The notes under the pieces were generated by a model. The model was given only the letters and a program-made list of their open reading frames with translations, ran no database searches and was not told the DNA's origin. Position numbers and translations under genes: made by a program. Of a DNA stretch of 64,000 nt, positions 44,124 to 52,080 are shown piece after piece. Source of the stretch: JAWWPY01 sp964412845 (GTDB lineage Bacteria; Actinomycetota; Actinomycetes; Streptosporangiales; Streptosporangiaceae); NCBI GenBank assembly GCA_964412845.1, contig CAYPQM010000007.1, positions 7,263 through 71,262 of the forward strand. Direction: 5' to 3'. The stretch's first letter is position 1. Each line of letters starts with the position of its first letter.

Positions 44124-44330
44124 ATGGCTGCCGCCGCGCCAGAACCCGCGCCGGAACCTGAGGGTTCCGAGGACGAGGTGAAACGCAAGTTCCGTGAGGC
44201 GCTGGAACGCAAGCGCGAAAAGGAGGCGGAGCAGAGCGGAGGCCGTGGCGGGAAGAACGCCGGGAAGGTCAACGGCGTGCATGGGCCGGCCGGGAGCCGG
44301 CGCTCATTCCGCCGCAAGAGTGGCGGCTAG
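44124..44330 (+). CDS. DUF5302 small basic protein
   Basis: The 68-residue protein matches the DUF5302 pattern: EVKRKFREALERKREKE followed by KVNGVHGPAGSRRSFRRKSG. AGGAGG precedes ATG 44124. Function is unknown; the Lys/Arg-rich composition suggests nucleic-acid or ribosome association. Its stop codon overlaps the convergent GNAT gene by 4 bp. Confidence 0.9.
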   Translation: MAAAAPEPAPEPEGSEDEVKRKFREALERKREKEAEQSGGRGGKNAGKVNGVHGPAGSRRSFRRKSGG

Positions 44331-45106
44331 CCGCGTTCTGTGGGCGGATGCCACAAGTAGGGCGTCGTGCGGCCCAGGGAGACGAAGCCAAGCCGGGTGA
44401 GGATGGGCTGGCTGTCGGCCGAGGCATCCACCTGCAGGTACCGGTAACCGCGTGCGGCAGCAAGCTGGGCGCGGTAGGCAACTAGCGCCCGGTAAATCCC
44501 GCGGCCACGCCAGTTGGGCATGGTCCCGCCACCCCAGAGGCTGGCGAATTCCCGGCCGGGGAAGAATTCGATGCGGGCCGAGCAGACTGGCTGGTCACCG
44601 GCCATCGCGACCACCATCGCGGTCATCTCCGGGGCGTCGCGCAACTGGGTGAGCAGCGATCGCCGCAGCTGTGAGTGGTCGGTGCCGAAAACCTTCTCAT
44701 GTACCTCGATGAGCAGCGCGACGCCTGCGCCGTTGCTGACTGGCAGCAGGGTGATCCCGTCGGGCAGCGATACGTCCGTCGGCAGGCTGGAAACCTCCGC
44801 GACCATCAGCGCTTCCTCATCCTCGGCGGTAAAGCCCTGGGCCAGCAGCCGCCTGGCCAGGTCAGCCGGCCGGTCGTAGTCGTAGACCTTCCATTCGAAC
44901 TTCTGGCCAAGGTCGCGGAAGTAGGCGACCTGCCCGGCGATAGCCGGGTCAGCACTGTGCTCATCAAGATCCGACCAGGTGATTCCCGACCAGCCCTGGC
45001 CGTCCGCCGCGACCCACCGCACGACGCTGCCGTCGGCCTCGATCCGGGCGCCTGACCCGTCCGGCCGGGTGCTGCGCCGGATCTGGGAATCGAACTCTGC
45101 GAGCAT
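44327..45106 (-). CDS. GNAT-family N-acetyltransferase (tandem-domain type)
   Basis: The start is ATG 45106; the longer frame to 45217 overlaps the NRDE gene and lacks family features. The 259-residue protein has a divergent N-terminal half (DYDRPADLARRLLAQGFTAE) and a C-terminal GNAT domain with FASLWGGGTMPNWRGRGIYR as the acetyl-CoA loop and QPILTRLGFVSLGRTTPYLW. It transfers acetyl from acetyl-CoA to an unknown amine. Confidence 0.88.
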   Translation of the reverse strand: MLAEFDSQIRRSTRPDGSGARIEADGSVVRWVAADGQGWSGITWSDLDEHSADPAIAGQVAYFRDLGQKFEWKVYDYDRPADLARRLLAQGFTAEDEEALMVAEVSSLPTDVSLPDGITLLPVSNGAGVALLIEVHEKVFGTDHSQLRRSLLTQLRDAPEMTAMVVAMAGDQPVCSARIEFFPGREFASLWGGGTMPNWRGRGIYRALVAYRAQLAAARGYRYLQVDASADSQPILTRLGFVSLGRTTPYLWHPPTERG

Positions 45107-45192
45107 GTCAGCTGCTTCCACGGAAGCAGACCACCATTCCCGGCGCAGCTGTGCAACTTCTTTCCGGCGAGGCCAGGGCCGTGGCCGGGATG

Positions 45193-45933
45193 TCACCCCC
45201 CGGTGACCGGGTACCACGCGGTCGGCTCACCCGGCGCGGCGGTGAAGTCATACCGCAAGGCTTCCGGCGACAGCGAGACCAGCGATATCGACGTCGTTCC
45301 CCAGACCCGCCCGTCGCCCAGGTCACGCCGTACGATGAGGGCCCGCGGATCGTCCGGAGGGATGCCGTCGCCGTTGATCAGGGGCAGCCAGGCTCCCCAG
45401 GCTGACCTGACCGGGCTCCCTGGCCCGGGGACCGGGCGTGCCGCGGCGCGGAACTTCGGCAGGAAATGAGCGACGCGGGCCCGCTCGGGAGCGCTCTCAC
45501 TACTGAGGCCACTGTTCACCACCACGTGCAGGCCTGCGGTCAGTTTCCGCTCGGTGAGGCGTGCGCCATCCCAGCTGCGCAGGGTGGCCGTGCCGGGCTC
45601 GGCGGTCAGCAGATGAAACGGATCGAAGTCCGCGAGCCCGGCGCGCGGCAGCGTTCCGCTGGCGGCGGCCCGCAAGGGCAGGACGCCCCGTGAGCGGCGT
45701 GTCCCGGCGGGCGCCATCCGGCCCCGCCCGTTCAGCACGCAGGCCACCCGCCGCTGCGCGGGCGACACCGCCAGCCACGTTCCGCGGGCCACCAGATCCA
45801 GGCCGCCGATCAGGCCGGGATAGTCGGGCCAGTGCCGTCCCGGTGGCTGCCAGGCGCGGTCGGCGAGCTCGTCACGGACACCAGCCAGCAGGACCGGAGC
45901 ACCGGGCTCGATGCTGAGGATGGCCGTGCACAT
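45193..45933 (-). CDS. NRDE-family protein (TANGO2-like)
   Basis: The 246-residue protein has an N-terminal Cys (MCTAILSIEPGAPVLLAGVRDE) in place of the classical NRDE tetrad, WLAVSPAQRRVACVLNG, and a C-terminal RDLGDGRVWGTTSISLVSL. The family includes human TANGO2, implicated in haem or lipid handling; bacterial roles are unsettled. The Cys2 N-terminus resembles an Ntn-hydrolase nucleophile after Met removal. Confidence 0.88.
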   Translation of the reverse strand: MCTAILSIEPGAPVLLAGVRDELADRAWQPPGRHWPDYPGLIGGLDLVARGTWLAVSPAQRRVACVLNGRGRMAPAGTRRSRGVLPLRAAASGTLPRAGLADFDPFHLLTAEPGTATLRSWDGARLTERKLTAGLHVVVNSGLSSESAPERARVAHFLPKFRAAARPVPGPGSPVRSAWGAWLPLINGDGIPPDDPRALIVRRDLGDGRVWGTTSISLVSLSPEALRYDFTAAPGEPTAWYPVTGG

Positions 45934-45957
45934 CCTCCTATTGCAGCAGAGTCCGCG

Positions 45958-46944
45958 TCAGCGGGCCGTATATGGGCCGGTGGAGCGCAGGTGGTAGCCC
46001 TTGGCGCCGACGGCCCGGGCCAGCGGGCTCCGCGGGTCCTGGCCGGCCTTGAGCAGGTCGAGCACGTGCCGGAAGTCGTATCGGGGCGCCCAGCCCAGCC
46101 CAGCGCGAGCGTGCGCGTTCACGTAGACCCGGTCGATCTGGGGGAACATCGTCCATCCGCGCTGTGCGTACTCGGCGTCCTGGTCCGGGAACAGGCGGCG
46201 CACGACGGCCGGTGCGTCCTGGCGCAGCCCCTGCAGGTCGCCGGCGGTGAACGGGGTGGTGGCGGTGATGATGTACCTGGCCATCCCGGTCGCGGCCGCC
46301 TGAGCCATGGCGAGCAGGTGGGCGTCGGCCACGTCCTGGATGTCGACGCGACGGTAGAGGTACTCGTTGGCCTTCACGTTCGCATCGGGATAGCTGGTGC
46401 GTATCTCATCCCGGTCGTCCGGCTCGGGGAAGAACCGGGCGGTGCGCAGGATCACCACGGGGAGCCCGTGGTCGCGGTGGATGAGTTCGCACACGTCCTC
46501 GGCCGCGGTCTTCGTCACGCCGTAGATGTTGCGGGGGATCGGGGAGACCTGCTCGGTGATCCACGCCGCCGGCTCGCCTGGCGCGGGCGTGAGCGCCCGG
46601 CCAAAGGTGCTCGTGGTGCTGGTGAATACGAAACTGCCGACCCCGGCCGCGGCCGCCTCCTCCAGCAGCACCAGCGTCCCGGTGACGTTCGTGTGCACGA
46701 ACTCCTGCCGCCCGTGCGACCCGATGTGCGGCTTGTGCAGTGTTGCCGTGTGCAGCACGGCGCCCACGCCGTCCAGGCAGCCACGGACCACGTCGCGGTC
46801 GGTGATCGTCCCCGTCACGGTGGTGAACGGCGACGCGAGCACGTCGATGCCGACGACGTCCCGCCCCGCGGCGCGCAGGACACGGACCAGTGCCTCGCCG
46901 AGATGCCCGGCGCTACCCGTCACCAGAACTCGGTCGCCCGCCAT
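45958..46944 (-). CDS. NAD-dependent epimerase/dehydratase (extended SDR)
   Basis: The 328-residue protein has an N-terminal Rossmann motif VLVTGSAGHLGEALVRVL, a SYK-type active site with FTSTTSTFG and YGVTKTAAE, and a C-terminal sugar-binding-like domain. The substrate is undetermined. The start at ATG 46944 gives MAGDRVLVTG; a MSA extension is possible. It lies 24 bp upstream of the NRDE gene in the same direction. Confidence 0.9.
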   Translation of the reverse strand: MAGDRVLVTGSAGHLGEALVRVLRAAGRDVVGIDVLASPFTTVTGTITDRDVVRGCLDGVGAVLHTATLHKPHIGSHGRQEFVHTNVTGTLVLLEEAAAAGVGSFVFTSTTSTFGRALTPAPGEPAAWITEQVSPIPRNIYGVTKTAAEDVCELIHRDHGLPVVILRTARFFPEPDDRDEIRTSYPDANVKANEYLYRRVDIQDVADAHLLAMAQAAATGMARYIITATTPFTAGDLQGLRQDAPAVVRRLFPDQDAEYAQRGWTMFPQIDRVYVNAHARAGLGWAPRYDFRHVLDLLKAGQDPRSPLARAVGAKGYHLRSTGPYTAR

Positions 46945-46993
46945 GGCAGAAACGATATGCCGCCCGCCATGACCAGCGCCGCGCCCCGCTGAC

Positions 46994-47773
46994 CTACCCG
47001 GTGGCACCCTGCGAGGCCGCGATCCTGGCGCCCGGCGGCAGCTCGAACAGCGACGCCGGCGGCGACGTCGTGTAGGCCGTGATCTCGAAGCTGGTCGGGT
47101 CCGGGGCGACCTTGACGTAGCCGAGGATGCCCTGGGCCGTGGTGCAGATCCTGCTGCTGCCCTTGATCCCCGGCGCGTGGAAGTCGACGCACTTCAGGCT
47201 GAATCCGTGCACCGTCATCCTCGATGACGTGATCGTGGCCCCGGCGAAGCCGGCGGCCACCGAGAAGCCCTTCAGGACGGCGACCCAGTGCCCGGGCGTG
47301 TAGATGCTGAAGATCGCGTTTCGGGCCGCGGCGTCGGCGGTGCCCAGTTTCTGGCATGCCCACCTGGAACTCGAAGCTGACCCGGGGGAGGACGGCGGGG
47401 AGCAGGAATACTCACCCGACGAATTCGCGACGATGTCCCGCCTGCTGGTATCAGCACCGCTGCCGCTGCTGGCCGATGGGATGTCTTTGAACGCGAGTCC
47501 CTTCGGAGGCCTGACGGCGTACACGGTCGTCGAGGGGGCGCTGCCCGTTGTCACGTAGGTCACTTCGAAGGTGGTCGCCTCGCTGGACTTCAAGGTGCTC
47601 GTGAACTGGTCGACGGTGGCCCTGTTGCTCGCCACATCGTGCCTGACCTTGTTGACGGAACTCACCACCCCGCAGCCCGTCAGGCCATATCCGGTCAGCA
47701 TGAGTGCGGCCACAGCTCCGGCGAGAGGACGGCGGCCACGGATGGTGACGGCCAGGCTGGTGCGTGCGACCAT
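46994..47773 (-). CDS. Putative lipoprotein
   Basis: The 259-residue protein starts at ATG 47773 after GGGAGG. It has a signal peptide with lipobox LTGCGVVSS, so it should be lipidated at Cys and anchored on the outer face of the membrane. The mature part has four further Cys and an LppX/LprG-like flavour (TTFEVTYVTTG, GHWVAVLKGFSVAAGFA). I could not assign a family with confidence. It is followed by the SDR gene. Confidence 0.8.
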   Translation of the reverse strand: MVARTSLAVTIRGRRPLAGAVAALMLTGYGLTGCGVVSSVNKVRHDVASNRATVDQFTSTLKSSEATTFEVTYVTTGSAPSTTVYAVRPPKGLAFKDIPSASSGSGADTSRRDIVANSSGEYSCSPPSSPGSASSSRWACQKLGTADAAARNAIFSIYTPGHWVAVLKGFSVAAGFAGATITSSRMTVHGFSLKCVDFHAPGIKGSSRICTTAQGILGYVKVAPDPTSFEITAYTTSPPASLFELPPGARIAASQGATG

Positions 47774-47850
47774 TGTCTGCCTCCCGGGGGCCCGCCGCCA
47801 GGCGCGATGACAGGGAACCTCTGAGCGCTGAGGATATGCCCTCCGCGCCG

Positions 47851-48360
47851 TTATTCCCCGGCCCGGCCGTCGGCCAGCTCGCTGACGATATCGAGGTGGC
47901 CAACGTGCCGGGCGTACTCCTGGAGCAGGTGGAACAGGATCCGCTCCAGCGTCGGAGGATCGGCTCCAGCCCACCGCTCGCCGGGTTTGCCTATCTCGGC
48001 GAGGTCGTGAGATTCGATGATGTCCCGGCTGCGTGCTGCTTGCGCGTCCAGCGCAGCTACCAGGTCGGCGAGTGTTTCGTCGGCGGCGACGTGCCAGCGG
48101 CCGTCCCGGTTGTCGGCCCACGGGTCGCCAACATCCTGGCCTTCGAAGCCCCATACGAGCCACCGCAGCTCAACGTGGCGGAGGTGTTTGAGCAACTCGA
48201 TCGGTGCCCAGCCTGACGGCAGCCGGCTATGCCGCAACTCACGTTCGGGCAGGCCATCGAGTTTGTGTACGACCCGGGACCGGAAGAATTCGAGGTAGTT
48301 GAGGAAGACCTCGGTGCGCGAGTGCGCGGGAATTGTGGGCGAGGGAAACGGCTGGCTCAT
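47851..48360 (-). CDS. DinB/DUF664-family protein
   Basis: ATG 48360 opens MSQPFPSPTIPAHSRTEVFL; the longer frame overlaps the next gene. The 169-residue four-helix protein has LNYLEFFRSRVVHKLDGLPE, LLKHLRHVELRWLVWGF and HLLQEYARHVGHLDIVSELA. The three metal-type histidines are HL (helix 2), and HLLQEYARHVGH (helix 4), as in DinB thiol-dependent metalloenzymes. Substrate unknown. Confidence 0.9.
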   Translation of the reverse strand: MSQPFPSPTIPAHSRTEVFLNYLEFFRSRVVHKLDGLPERELRHSRLPSGWAPIELLKHLRHVELRWLVWGFEGQDVGDPWADNRDGRWHVAADETLADLVAALDAQAARSRDIIESHDLAEIGKPGERWAGADPPTLERILFHLLQEYARHVGHLDIVSELADGRAGE

Positions 48361-48437
48361 TGTCCAAGCGTGCCGCACCGCCTGGGCCACCCGCCAGACA
48401 CGGTCGCCAATGACGGCACGGCCTGCTTTGATGCGGA

Positions 48438-49154
48438 TCAGGTCGGCCGGGCTAGGGAAGCCGCCGCGCTTGGGTGCAGCAGTGGACGGTAACCTGCGGC
48501 GATCGCCCGGACGGTGGTCGGCGGGGTCAGCAGTTCCACGGGGGTGGCCGCCGGCAGGGCGATCGGCGCCAGGTAGCCGCTGAACGACCACGGGAGAACG
48601 CGCCCATCGGCCACCAGGCCGGGAACGCCGTTGTGCCTGATCATCGCCCCGTCAGGTAGCTGGCCGGCCAGCGCCGGCCAGGTGAGCTGGCGCCGCGAGC
48701 GCGGGTCGACCCGCTCGGCGTGCAGCCGGGCATCCATCTCGCTGGCGAGGGGCCGGTCCGCGAGTCGGCGCGCACGGCGCCACGCTTCGGCGAAGGAGAG
48801 GAACTCTGGGCGGCGGCAGTATCCGCACGGGCGGTGCCCGGCCGCGAGTGCCGTCGCCTCATCCAAGAAGAACAATGCCGTCCAGCGACCTGGTGGCATC
48901 GGATCACGCTGCACGCCTTTCCACGCCAGCACGCAGCAGATCCACAGCTTCGAGCGCCAGCGCGCCGCGCCCAGCTGGCGATCGGGGCCATGCAAGCAGC
49001 CGCGGTTGCCCATCAGCAAACCGCGCCCGGGATCGGAGACGATCTCGCCGGCCGGCGTAACGCGATTCTGTAGTGGCGTGCTCCGCGTCCCGCTCACCAG
49101 CCACCCCCGGTCCATGATCGCGGCGGAATCCGCATCCACATGATGCCTGGTCAA
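48438..49154 (-). CDS. Conserved hypothetical protein with CGYC knuckle
   Basis: The 238-residue protein contains LLMGNRGCLHGPDRQL, then WICCVLAWKGVQRDPMPPG and TALFFLDEATALAAGHRPCG with an RPCGYCRR knuckle that could bind zinc. I recognise this as a widespread actinobacterial hypothetical family but cannot name it. Start at ATG 49154; an internal ATG (MDRGWLVSG) is possible. No operon partner. Confidence 0.75.
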   Translation of the reverse strand: MTRHHVDADSAAIMDRGWLVSGTRSTPLQNRVTPAGEIVSDPGRGLLMGNRGCLHGPDRQLGAARWRSKLWICCVLAWKGVQRDPMPPGRWTALFFLDEATALAAGHRPCGYCRRPEFLSFAEAWRRARRLADRPLASEMDARLHAERVDPRSRRQLTWPALAGQLPDGAMIRHNGVPGLVADGRVLPWSFSGYLAPIALPAATPVELLTPPTTVRAIAAGYRPLLHPSAAASLARPT

Positions 49155-49225
49155 CCGCGATCATGGGCTGGGGTATCAGCCGTTGGCTGGGGTGTTGTGG
49201 CCGGGAGTAGCGGGTGTCGTAGGGG

Positions 49226-49594
49226 TCAGGCCCTGGGGGCTGGCGCCGGTGCCGCCGGGCTCGGCACTGGGCTGGGCACCGCTCTCACTGGGCTCGGCAC
49301 GGGTGCCGCCGGGCTCGGCACTGGGCTCGGCACCGCTCTCACTGGGCTCGGCACTGGGCTCGGCTGCGGCGGTGCTGCTGACGGCGTGGACCTCGGCTGT
49401 GACAGGCCGGTGAGGGGGGCGTGCTGCGGCTGGTGCGAGCTGCTGGCCAGGACGCCACTCGTTACCGCCACGGTGCCCAGCACCGCCGCCCCGGCGGAGG
49501 CCATCACTATCCGGGTGGCGTGCCGTCCGCGGATCTTCCTGCGCCCGGGAGGGCGGCCGGGACCGGCGGGCAGATCTGGCTGGCCGAACTGCAT
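49226..49594 (-). CDS. Single-pass membrane protein with PSPV Pro-rich repeats
   Basis: ATG 49594 is preceded by GAGGAGG. The 122-residue protein has a basic cytoplasmic segment (RRKIRGRHATR), one membrane helix (IVMASAGAAVLGTVAVTSGV) and an outer Pro-rich tail. The tail is built of VPSPVRAVPSPVPSPAAP units of 18 residues repeated twice. It is divergent from the ECF sigma gene at 49750, and a similar PSPV tail occurs in the protein encoded downstream of that sigma factor. Confidence 0.65.
   Translation of the reverse strand: MQFGQPDLPAGPGRPPGRRKIRGRHATRIVMASAGAAVLGTVAVTSGVLASSSHQPQHAPLTGLSQPRSTPSAAPPQPSPVPSPVRAVPSPVPSPAAPVPSPVRAVPSPVPSPAAPAPAPRA
49248..49355. repeat. Two tandem 54-bp units coding the PSPV tail
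   Basis: The units at 49248-49301 and 49302-49355 differ at only two positions. Each is built from shorter CTCGGCAC-type subunits, so the tail length is probably variable by slippage between strains. Confidence 0.85.
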
Positions 49595-49749
49595 ATGTTC
49601 CTCCTCATGCGGACCGTCAGGCATTGCCGCCCGATCTGGCGTGTGCACCGGGAAATACGGGCCGCCGGGTCAGAAGTTGCGACGCCGGGGCCGCAACCTT
49701 CCGTGCCAGCCGGCCGTATATGCATAGGTGGGGACAGCGAAGGGAAAGC

Positions 49750-50286
49750 ATGGCGCGAGGTGACGAGGAGTTCGTCGAGTTCGCTCAGGCCAGTTCCTCC
49801 CGGCTGCTGCATGCCGCCTTCCTGCTCACGGGCGACCGCCATGCCGCCGAGGACGCCGCCCAGACGGCGCTCGTGCGGACCTACGCGGCCTGGTCACGGG
49901 TGCGCTACGAGGACGCCTTCGCCTATGCGCGCCGGGTGCTGGTCAATCATGTGACCGACCGGTGGCGGCGGCGGCTCCGCGAGTACGCGACCGGCTCGGT
50001 GCCCGATCGGCCGGCTCGGGCAGACGTAGCGGAGGAGGTAGCGCTGCGGCAATGGCTGATCGGCGCGCTCGCCTCCCTGACGGTGCGGGAACGTGCGGTG
50101 ATCATCATGCGATATTTCTTCGATCTTCCCGAGGCGAACGTGGCCGACGAGCTTCATATCTCCATCGGCACCGTGAAGAGCACCAGTTCCCGTGCGCTCG
50201 CCAAGCTGCGGATCTCAGCGGATCCGCCGACCCGGATCCCGCCAGCCATGGCGCCGGCCCCGGCGATCGGCAGGCACCGGCCATGA
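49750..50286 (+). CDS. SigE-family ECF sigma factor
   Basis: The 178-residue protein begins EEFVEFAQASSSRLLHAAFL and has HAAEDAAQTALVRTYAAWSR (region 2) and LTVRERAVIIMRYFFDLPEA with ISIGTVKSTSSRALAKLR (region 4). This is the actinobacterial SigE-family pattern. AAGGGA precedes ATG 49750. The stop overlaps the start of a membrane protein gene (ATGA), the usual arrangement for a cognate anti-sigma factor. Confidence 0.92.
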   Translation: MARGDEEFVEFAQASSSRLLHAAFLLTGDRHAAEDAAQTALVRTYAAWSRVRYEDAFAYARRVLVNHVTDRWRRRLREYATGSVPDRPARADVAEEVALRQWLIGALASLTVRERAVIIMRYFFDLPEANVADELHISIGTVKSTSSRALAKLRISADPPTRIPPAMAPAPAIGRHRP

Positions 50287-50837
50287 CCGATCTCGACACC
50301 TTCCGCCAGGCGCTCCAGGTTTCCGGCGCGCCTGACCATGGCGCTCTGGGCCGCAGCCCGCTGGATATCGGCACGATCATGGCGAAGGGCAGACGGATCC
50401 GCCGTCGCAGGCGGCTGACCACGGGCGGGGGATTCGCGTGCCTGGCCGCCGCCCTTATTGCCGCCGTAACCGGCCTCAGCCATCTCAGCCGCCAAGCCCC
50501 GGGTCCGGCCCTGCACCCGGCCACCTCCGTCGAGCAGGCACCGGTGCCGAGCCCCGCGGGGCCGGTGCCGAGCCCGGTGGGGCCGAGCCCGGTGGGGCCG
50601 AGCCCGGTGGTGCCGGTGCCGAGCCCGGCAGGGGTAGCCATGAGGCAAAGGGCGGCACCCGGGATTCCCGCGGCTAGCTTCCGGGCCTTTCGCCTGCCTT
50701 TCTGCTCTGCAGCATGTTCAGCCGGGTCTGCCGCCATCGTCGTGTTTCCGCCAGCACAACCTCATCTACCGCTTGGACCAACCGCTGCTGCCGGTCCGGG
50801 GATCGTTCTTCAACGGGAAGAACCCGATAGCTGTTGA
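50283..50837 (+). CDS. Putative transmembrane anti-sigma-type protein with PSPV tail, odd C-terminus
   Basis: The 184-residue frame starts in the ATGA overlap. Residues 1-45 are cytoplasmic (TDLDTFRQALQVSGA, DIGTIMAKGRRIRRRRR), followed by one helix (FACLAAALIAAVTGLSHL) and an outer tail with repeated VPSPVGPSPVGPSPV. After about residue 120 the frame runs antisense through the DUF4231 gene for 164 bp, with Cys and odd composition, so the genuine protein may once have ended earlier. Position and topology suggest an anti-sigma or regulatory partner of the upstream sigma factor. Confidence 0.65.
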   Translation: MTDLDTFRQALQVSGAPDHGALGRSPLDIGTIMAKGRRIRRRRRLTTGGGFACLAAALIAAVTGLSHLSRQAPGPALHPATSVEQAPVPSPAGPVPSPVGPSPVGPSPVVPVPSPAGVAMRQRAAPGIPAASFRAFRLPFCSAACSAGSAAIVVFPPAQPHLPLGPTAAAGPGIVLQREEPDSC

Positions 50838-51171
50838 CCAGGGCGTTGACCTGCGCCCAGGCCTCTGAGAAGGCGGGCCAGTTCTCGTGCCACAAGCCCA
50901 GTTGCCGCAGTCCCGACAGGAATGTCACGAGTGCGGCAATGGATGCGGTTACCCACGCCCGTACATTAAGCGCGGCGAGCACCGTTACAATACTCGCGAA
51001 GATCAATGCGCTGAATTCAACGGCCTGGAACGAATGACGAGCCCGGGACATGCTCTTGCGGTACCAATCACGCTGGGTCAGCGCATAAACAAGAGCCCAG
51101 TCTTCCAGCTCATTGTCACTCAGGTTTTCTACCCGGCGGGACAGGTCCCGGCTTAGGCGTCGGTTAAACAT
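50674..51171 (-). CDS. DUF4231 (SLATT-like) two-helix membrane protein
   Basis: The 165-residue protein has an N-terminal helical region (VENLSDNELEDWALVYALTQ), two adjacent membrane helices (FSALIFASIVTVLAALNV, WVTASIAALVTFLSGLRQLG) and a C-terminal helix with HENWPAFSEAWAQVNALVNS. This matches DUF4231/SLATT proteins, some of which act as membrane effectors in nucleotide-signalled defence. The N-terminal third uses more A/T-ending codons than neighbours. It lies 4 bp after the methyltransferase gene. Confidence 0.82.
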   Translation of the reverse strand: MFNRRLSRDLSRRVENLSDNELEDWALVYALTQRDWYRKSMSRARHSFQAVEFSALIFASIVTVLAALNVRAWVTASIAALVTFLSGLRQLGLWHENWPAFSEAWAQVNALVNSYRVLPVEERSPDRQQRLVQAVDEVVLAETRRWRQTRLNMLQSRKAGERPGS

Positions 51172-51175
51172 GTAT

Positions 51176-51886
51176 CTACCCGCTGACTGGTCTGAGTAGG
51201 CGCAGGACGAGGAAGCCCGGTTCTCTGGTCAGCTTCTCGTAGTCCGCCGGATACTGCTGGCGCATTGTCTCGGCCGGGAGGGGCTCGATGACCCGCTCGA
51301 TGAGGAACCCGGCGTCGGTAGCGGCCGCGCACAGGGAGGACAGCGGCTCGCGCCAGAACCGCACCGGGCAATCTCCCGACGACGTGTGCCAGACGTCGGT
51401 TTCCAGCTTCACCTCGAAGTAGGAGCCGCCCTTGCGCAGCCAGTCGATCGTCGGGTGCTGGGTTGACACCACTAGGGCGCCTCCCGGCCGCAGCACGCGG
51501 CAGAACTCGGCGAAGGCGGCGGCGCGGTCATCGGCGTAGTGAATGGCCAGGGCGCAGACGACAAGGTCATAGTAGCCATCGGGGTAGGGCAGCGGCCCGC
51601 CCAGTACAGCGTGATCGATCCGCACCTGGCCAGCCGTCCGCTTCCTGGCCAGGTCCACCATCGCCTGGCTCGCGTCGAACGCCGTGACCTGGGCGCCCTG
51701 CTCAACGAGTTCCCGGGTGTACAGCCCAGGCCCGCATGCCGCATCGAGCACCCGGCGGCCGCTGACCGGCCCCAGGGCGGCGAGTACCGCTGGCCGGTCG
51801 TAATGGGCGTTGTACGCGCTGTCGGCTGCGTGCCGCAGGTAGCCGGAACCCATCGAGTCGTAGGCAGACCACAGTTGCCGATCCAC
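51176..51886 (-). CDS. Class I SAM-dependent methyltransferase
   Basis: The 236-residue protein has motif I VLDAACGPGLYTRELVEQG, motif II FDASQAMVDLARKR, YDLVVCALAIHY and LRPGGALVVSTQHP. It resembles small-molecule or ubiquinone-type (UbiE/Methyltransf_11) methyltransferases. GTG 51886 is the start. It is co-directional with DUF4231 with a 4-bp gap. Confidence 0.9.
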   Translation of the reverse strand: MDRQLWSAYDSMGSGYLRHAADSAYNAHYDRPAVLAALGPVSGRRVLDAACGPGLYTRELVEQGAQVTAFDASQAMVDLARKRTAGQVRIDHAVLGGPLPYPDGYYDLVVCALAIHYADDRAAAFAEFCRVLRPGGALVVSTQHPTIDWLRKGGSYFEVKLETDVWHTSSGDCPVRFWREPLSSLCAAATDAGFLIERVIEPLPAETMRQQYPADYEKLTREPGFLVLRLLRPVSG

Positions 51887-52080
51887 CTGGATACTGTAGC
51901 CGCGGCGTGCCTGCCACCATGGCTGCCTCTCGTCCGGCCGGGCCGGCGGCCGCGGGCGCGGGCCGGTGCCGAAGCTTTCGGGGCAATTTGCTGGCTGTCA
52001 CCAGCGCCGTCGTTCCCCGCGGGATGTGGTCTTGCCGCCGAACTGGATCACCGGGTACGCGACCCGGAATGATGTAGCGC

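Noticed and set aside
48229..48583. Plus-strand frames across the DinB and hypothetical genes
   Set aside because: Antisense to two genes with good start sites and family motifs.
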